Source: Candidatus Bathyarchaeota archaeon
Lineage (GTDB): Archaea; Thermoproteota; Bathyarchaeia; TCS64
DNA length: 16,626 nucleotides
Assembly: GCA_016934355.1 (NCBI GenBank)
Contig: JAFGTA010000107.1
Coordinates: forward strand, 1-16,626
Direction of reading: 5' to 3'
Both the position numbers and the translations under genes were made by a program. Shown here one piece after another: positions 13,448 through 16,626 of the stretch. Within the stretch, counting starts at the first letter, position 1. Every line of letters starts with the position of its first letter. Below the pieces are notes generated by a model. The model was given only the letters and a program-made list of their open reading frames with translations, did no database searches and was not told the DNA's origin.

Positions 13448-14233
13448 GTGCTCTCGGTCTGGCCAAAGATCGTAGAGTACATCGGCCTCAGCGAGTACGA
13501 GTCAAAGGTCTACCTGAGCCTCATCAACCTAGGGACAGCAGGCGCCAGAAAACTCAGCCTCAACTGCGACGTACCGAGAACCAAGGTCTACGGCACACTC
13601 AAGAAGCTCATAGACTACGGCCTAGTGGTAGAGATACCCGGGTCCCCCAAGCAGTTCGCCCCAAGCCACCCCGGCGAGTCCTTCAATACCATACTCAACA
13701 TAACAAAGGAGAAGGCAGTAGACTTCGACGCCATCGTCAAGCAGCTCGAAAATATCCACGAGAAACACAAGGAAGACACGGGGCCAAAGAAGAAGCTCGT
13801 CTGGTTCCTCGACGAGGAACACGACATCAAAGGCAAGTGCAACGAGATCATCCGCCAGAGCGAGGAAGAACTCACCATAGTGACCACAGACGACGGCCTC
13901 GAGATACTGTTCAACGCCGCCCACCGCCTCCTCGACGAGATGCTCGAAAACGGCGTCGCAATAAAGCTCTACAGCCCCCTCGACCCCCGGGTCAACCCCC
14001 TGGCCCGGGAGCTCAGCTACATCTACCAGGTCAAGAAGGTGGAGGTCAACACCCCCATCCTCTTCATCAACAGCGACAACAAGCGGTTCATACTCGCCAA
14101 GCTGGAGCCCAGAGGCGCCGAAAACCCCTTCGAGGCGGCGATGTTCACAGAGGACATGGAGCTACTCGACCTCATCTGCCTCCTCCTGGTGAACGGCCAC
14201 AAGGAGATACTCCTCAAAGCCCTACAACTCTAG
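13448..14233 (+). CDS. TrmB-family transcriptional regulator
   Basis: 261 residues from GTG 13448. The N-terminal winged helix (about 12-60) has the TrmB signature GLSEYESKVYLSL, then CDVPRTKVYGTLKKLIDYGLV as recognition helix and wing, with PGSPKQF after it. A coiled-coil-like linker (about 80-110) leads to a C-terminal domain that begins VWFLDEEHDIKGKCNEII and continues with TIVTT and GVAIKLYSP, as in the sensor part of TrmB proteins. In known members this part binds sugars or other small molecules; the ligand here is unknown. I chose GTG 13448 because a TATA core sits 22-27 bases before it and family members start about 10 residues ahead of the helix-turn-helix. GTG 13271 is possible and would add 59 polar residues. 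First gene of a three-gene operon, 10 bases from the next. Confidence 0.88.
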   Translation: MLSVWPKIVEYIGLSEYESKVYLSLINLGTAGARKLSLNCDVPRTKVYGTLKKLIDYGLVVEIPGSPKQFAPSHPGESFNTILNITKEKAVDFDAIVKQLENIHEKHKEDTGPKKKLVWFLDEEHDIKGKCNEIIRQSEEELTIVTTDDGLEILFNAAHRLLDEMLENGVAIKLYSPLDPRVNPLARELSYIYQVKKVEVNTPILFINSDNKRFILAKLEPRGAENPFEAAMFTEDMELLDLICLLLVNGHKEILLKALQL

Positions 14234-14243
14234 GAGACACCCC

Positions 14244-14714
14244 TTGTCCCCGCAACCACCGGACGGCTGCCTCGCCGACGCGCTCAGCCGCATCGAGAAC
14301 GGGTCCAAGATACTGCTGATACAGCTACCAGGCAACAACGCCCCCCACCTCACCCAGACCAACCTACACCTCTGCGCCTGCCAGCTTGAGAGCCTCCTCG
14401 GCCTACCCGAGAGAACCTTCACAGACAAGGTCTCGGACAAGGACCACATAATATTCTCACGGCTCCAGAGAGGCGCCACCCTACTCGATAGGATAACAAT
14501 GAACGTACTCGAGGAGTGCCTCGGCAAGACAGGGGCAGCACTCGTGAACACCATCGCGTCCGAGGGGGACTCACCCCTCAACTACAACAGGGTCATCCAC
14601 GCCCTATCCGGGTCCATGGGCAGCGGCGTCGACCTCATCAAACGAGCCATCGCCAAGTCCCTCTACAACGAGCTCAGGTCGAACCCAGGAGCACTCACAG
14701 ATGAACAACCATAG
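14244..14714 (+). CDS. Unrecognised 156-residue protein between TrmB and the KaiC-like ATPase
   Basis: The start is TTG 14244, with AGGAG (14232-14236) seven bases before it. I do not recognise the family. The sequence opens with a helix and a strand (SKILLIQLPG, about 21-30), then a Cys-containing helix (HLCACQLESLLGL, about 42-54), and is otherwise mostly helical with LLDRITMNVLEECLGKTGAALVN and a C-terminal helix (VDLIKRAIAKSLYNEL). No membrane segment, signal peptide or catalytic motif is visible. Its last 14 bases overlap the start of the ATPase gene, so the two are translationally linked and probably act together. The C/A-rich coding strand is shared with both neighbours. A partner, adaptor or effector of the ATPase is an inference from position only. 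Confidence 0.75.
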   Translation: MSPQPPDGCLADALSRIENGSKILLIQLPGNNAPHLTQTNLHLCACQLESLLGLPERTFTDKVSDKDHIIFSRLQRGATLLDRITMNVLEECLGKTGAALVNTIASEGDSPLNYNRVIHALSGSMGSGVDLIKRAIAKSLYNELRSNPGALTDEQP

Positions 14715-16119
14715 AGTAGAGACGGGCGTAAGGTGCCTCGACGAGGCCCTGCAGGGCGGCCTCCCAGAGGGAAGCATGACCCTCATAGCCGGCAACCCCG
14801 GCACAGGCAAGACCCTGCTAAGCGGGGAGTTCCTCTACGGCGGCGCGGCGCGGGGCGAGAACTGCCTATACGTCAGCCTCAGCGAGGGCAGGCACAGCTT
14901 CCTAGGCTACATGGCGAGGGTGGGCAGAGACTTCACAGCTCCCGAGGTCAAGGACAGGCTCACAGTCATGGACCTGGTCACCGTAAAGGAGGAGGGCCTC
15001 GACATACTCGTGGAGATGGTGACAAGCCACCTCGACGAGACCCAGACCCAGAGACTCGTCATAGACAGCTTCACAGCCATGAGCAACGCCTTCACAGAGA
15101 CCATAGACGCCCGCGTCACCCTCCACATCCTAAGCAAAATACTGGGCCAGACCTACTGCACGACACTGCTGATAACCGAGATACCCACGGGCACGGAGAA
15201 GATAGGGCTGGGCATCGAAGAGTTCGTCGCAGACGGCATCATAGTGCTGAGGAGAAACACCCTCAAAGGAAACGTGCTCAGGGAGCTAGAGATCATAAAG
15301 ATGAGGGGCACCCCCATCGAGAAGCCCCTACACACCTTCACCCTCCATAAGGGCTTCAAGGTGCTACCGGTCTTCGAGACGACCCCCGTAAGCCAGCCCC
15401 GCAGGTACCAGCCAGGCAAGAACAGCGGCCACGCATACGGCACAGGGAACAGGCAGCTCGACGAGATCACGGGAGGCTTCAGGAAGGGAGACACCGTCTA
15501 CATCGAACTCGGTGACAACATAAGCCCCATCATCCCCGCCCTCATCCTCGCGCCCCTCAGGGCCAGCTTCATCACCGCCAACAGGGGAGTCCTCTTCCTG
15601 CCGCCAGGCGGCGAGAGCGTCGAACGCATAACCCAGTTCGACAGGCTCTACGGAGTCACCGCGGAGGAGCACCGCAGGCTCATGAGGGTCGCCACAGCCT
15701 CGCCGGGCGAAGCCGACGCCCCCGTGAACCTAGTCCTCGACTCCCTGGACATCAGGATGAGCCACAGGACGTGGCGCGACGAGGAGGCGAGGCTACGAGG
15801 CGAGACAGGGGAACCCACCCTGAAGATCATCTACGTCGACAGGCTCAGCAACACGTGGCAGGAGACACGGTGCACAGGACTACTGGACACCGAGTCCATG
15901 CACACACGGAGCACAGGCGGCCTCCTCGTACTCCTCTCACGCCCCGGCGACGAAGCCGCGAGGCAGCACGCCTCCAACCTCGCCCACACACACCTGCGCC
16001 TCTACAACCAGAGAGGAGTAATACTGCTTGACGGCGTAAAACCACAGACCACTCTCTACGCCGTGGCCCAAGACAACAACATGGGGTACCCCAGCCTAAG
16101 CCTGACGCCGATACGCTGA
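14701..16119 (+). CDS. KaiC/GvpD-like two-domain RecA-fold ATPase with degenerate second domain
   Basis: 472 residues. Domain 1 (about 1-235) is a RecA/KaiC-type ATPase: TGVRCLDEALQGGLPEGS (8-25), Walker A GNPGTGKT (31-38), a catalytic-Glu site reading SLSEG (59-63, only Glu62 where KaiC has two Glu), and Walker B RLVIDS (118-123). Domain 2 starts at about residue 244 with the KaiC-like GTGNRQLDEITGGFRKGD, but where Walker A should follow there is ELGDNISPI, without the Gly-Lys-Thr. IIYVDRLSN later takes the Walker B place. This one-active, one-dead arrangement recalls archaeal KaiC-like and GvpD-type proteins, which act as ATP-dependent switches on partner regulators; clock function should not be assumed. 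AGGAG (14687-14691) serves ATG 14701. The stop lies five bases from the convergent rpl14e stop. Confidence 0.9.
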   Translation: MNNHRVETGVRCLDEALQGGLPEGSMTLIAGNPGTGKTLLSGEFLYGGAARGENCLYVSLSEGRHSFLGYMARVGRDFTAPEVKDRLTVMDLVTVKEEGLDILVEMVTSHLDETQTQRLVIDSFTAMSNAFTETIDARVTLHILSKILGQTYCTTLLITEIPTGTEKIGLGIEEFVADGIIVLRRNTLKGNVLRELEIIKMRGTPIEKPLHTFTLHKGFKVLPVFETTPVSQPRRYQPGKNSGHAYGTGNRQLDEITGGFRKGDTVYIELGDNISPIIPALILAPLRASFITANRGVLFLPPGGESVERITQFDRLYGVTAEEHRRLMRVATASPGEADAPVNLVLDSLDIRMSHRTWRDEEARLRGETGEPTLKIIYVDRLSNTWQETRCTGLLDTESMHTRSTGGLLVLLSRPGDEAARQHASNLAHTHLRLYNQRGVILLDGVKPQTTLYAVAQDNNMGYPSLSLTPIR

Positions 16120-16124
16120 GAAAA

Positions 16125-16349
16125 CTAGACGCTGAAGGCCGCCGCGACGTCCTCGTCAGACGCGTCCCTGGCCAACACCAGAGTCCTGTCCAGAGGCGAA
16201 AGGTGGTTCATGTTGACCCGACGCCTCTTGACCTCCGGGCCAGCCACAACGACGTAGTTCCTGTCGATGACGTCAACTATGACGCACTCACGCCCCATCT
16301 CGCGCCCCTTAAGCTTTATACAGACCCTGCCAACATCGAAAGCCGACAC
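16125..16349 (-). CDS. rpl14e: Ribosomal protein L14e (large subunit)
   Basis: 74 residues from GTG 16349. The SH3-like fold typical of L14e is seen in SAFDVGRVCIKLKGREMGRE, then CVIVDVIDRNYVVVAGPEVKRRRVNMNHLSPLD, a close match to the archaeal/eukaryotic protein, which has no bacterial counterpart. I prefer GTG 16349 over GTG 16358 because AGGTGA (16360-16355) lies five bases before it and relatives begin with Met-x-Ala-(Ile/Phe)-(Glu/Asp)-Val-Gly-Arg. With GTG 16358 the protein would have three extra residues and a four-base GTGA overlap with cmk. It sits directly downstream of cmk, a pairing known in many archaea. Co-transcribed with cmk. Confidence 0.95.
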   Translation of the reverse strand: MSAFDVGRVCIKLKGREMGRECVIVDVIDRNYVVVAGPEVKRRRVNMNHLSPLDRTLVLARDASDEDVAAAFSV

Positions 16350-16354
16350 ATCAC

Positions 16355-16626
16355 TCACCTGCTATTCACGTATTCCACGACGACGTTTTTAAGGATTCGC
16401 GAAGTGGCGTCAGCGTCGAAGAGCCCCGTGTTCAACACAAGGTCGTAGACGCCCAGGTCGTCGACGTCGACGCCGTAGAACTCGGCGAAACGCCTCGCCT
16501 CGTTCTCCTCCCTGAAACGCGTCTCACGGTCCACCTCCTCAAGGCACCGGCCCTCCCGCTCCGCGATGCGGCGCACCCTCTCCTCTAGGGGGCACGAGAG
16601 GTACACCCTGAGGTCAGGGTCCTCCG
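16355..16626 (-). CDS. cmk: Cytidylate kinase, archaeal type (partial, N-terminus beyond right edge)
   Basis: 89 C-terminal residues are visible, about half of the usual 175-190; the frame is open through the right edge. It phosphorylates CMP (and dCMP) with ATP in the cytosol. Diagnostic is DLRVYLSCPLEERVRRIAEREG, with the Arg-rich lid region, followed by ETRFREENEARRFAEFYGVDVDDLGVYDLVLNTG, the C-terminal signature of archaeal Cmk (R/S-EA-RY..YG.D..DLS.YDLV.NT). The P-loop lies outside the window. Its TGA (16357-16355) is inside the Shine-Dalgarno region of rpl14e, so the two are coupled. Confidence 0.93.
   Translation of the reverse strand, partial: EDPDLRVYLSCPLEERVRRIAEREGRCLEEVDRETRFREENEARRFAEFYGVDVDDLGVYDLVLNTGLFDADATSRILKNVVVEYVNSR

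Noticed and set aside
14733..15350. 205-codon plus-strand frame inside the ATPase gene
   Set aside because: Low-complexity Arg/His/Pro-rich translation that results from the +1 frame of the C/A-rich ATPase gene.
14701..16119. KaiC-like ATPase as a circadian clock protein
   Set aside because: No KaiA or KaiB, the second domain lacks a P-loop and its KaiC phosphorylation site is not recognisable.
1..16626. CRISPR array, tRNA, rRNA, insertion sequence or prophage
   Set aside because: I found no regularly spaced long repeats, no cloverleaf-like sequence with CCA-type arms, and no transposase or integrase motifs on either strand.

Overview
The window looks like a chromosomal segment of an archaeon. 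It carries an archaeal/eukaryotic ribosomal protein L14e next to an archaeal-type cytidylate kinase, a TrmB-type regulator, a KaiC/GvpD-like ATPase and an FmdE-like protein. Many genes are preceded by AT-rich TATA-like boxes only about 20-40 bases before the start codon, which suggests leaderless or nearly leaderless messages. The rest start at GTG or TTG behind good Shine-Dalgarno matches. Several hydrolases for peptide-like amides plus an aminotransferase point to an amino-acid- or peptide-using lifestyle. A Bathyarchaeia-like (TACK) organism would fit, but that is inference; no rRNA is present to test it.

Left part (1-4710): three amidohydrolase/peptidase genes lie on the minus strand: an AbgB-like M20 gene cut by the left edge, an M19 dipeptidase-like gene with an altered first metal motif, and a PM20D2-like M20 gene. 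Between and beside them on the plus strand are a small unknown protein, an FmdE-family protein (convergent, 11-base overlap with the second M20 gene) and an iron-sulfur flavoprotein-like protein. Nearly every gene here seems to have its own promoter.

Middle (4711-11630): a small degenerate GIY-YIG-like protein, a stand-alone pyruvate-kinase-C-like protein with a dyad around its TATA box, a secreted or membrane-anchored Ig-like protein, a very large isoleucyl-tRNA synthetase of an unusual subtype (HIGH and KMSKS both altered), and divergently a class-V (serine/alanine-glyoxylate type) aminotransferase.

Right part (11735-16626): a third, divergent M20 amidohydrolase on the minus strand; a regulatory stretch with four CTAACA repeats; then a tight plus-strand operon encoding a TrmB-family regulator, an unrecognised 156-residue protein, and a two-domain RecA-fold ATPase whose second domain has lost its P-loop. 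This operon converges, with a five-base gap, on cmk-rpl14e. It is the best candidate here for an undescribed system: a sensor/regulator, an unknown partner and an ATP-dependent switch made as one unit.

I see no rRNA, tRNA, CRISPR array, insertion sequence, integrase or phage gene.
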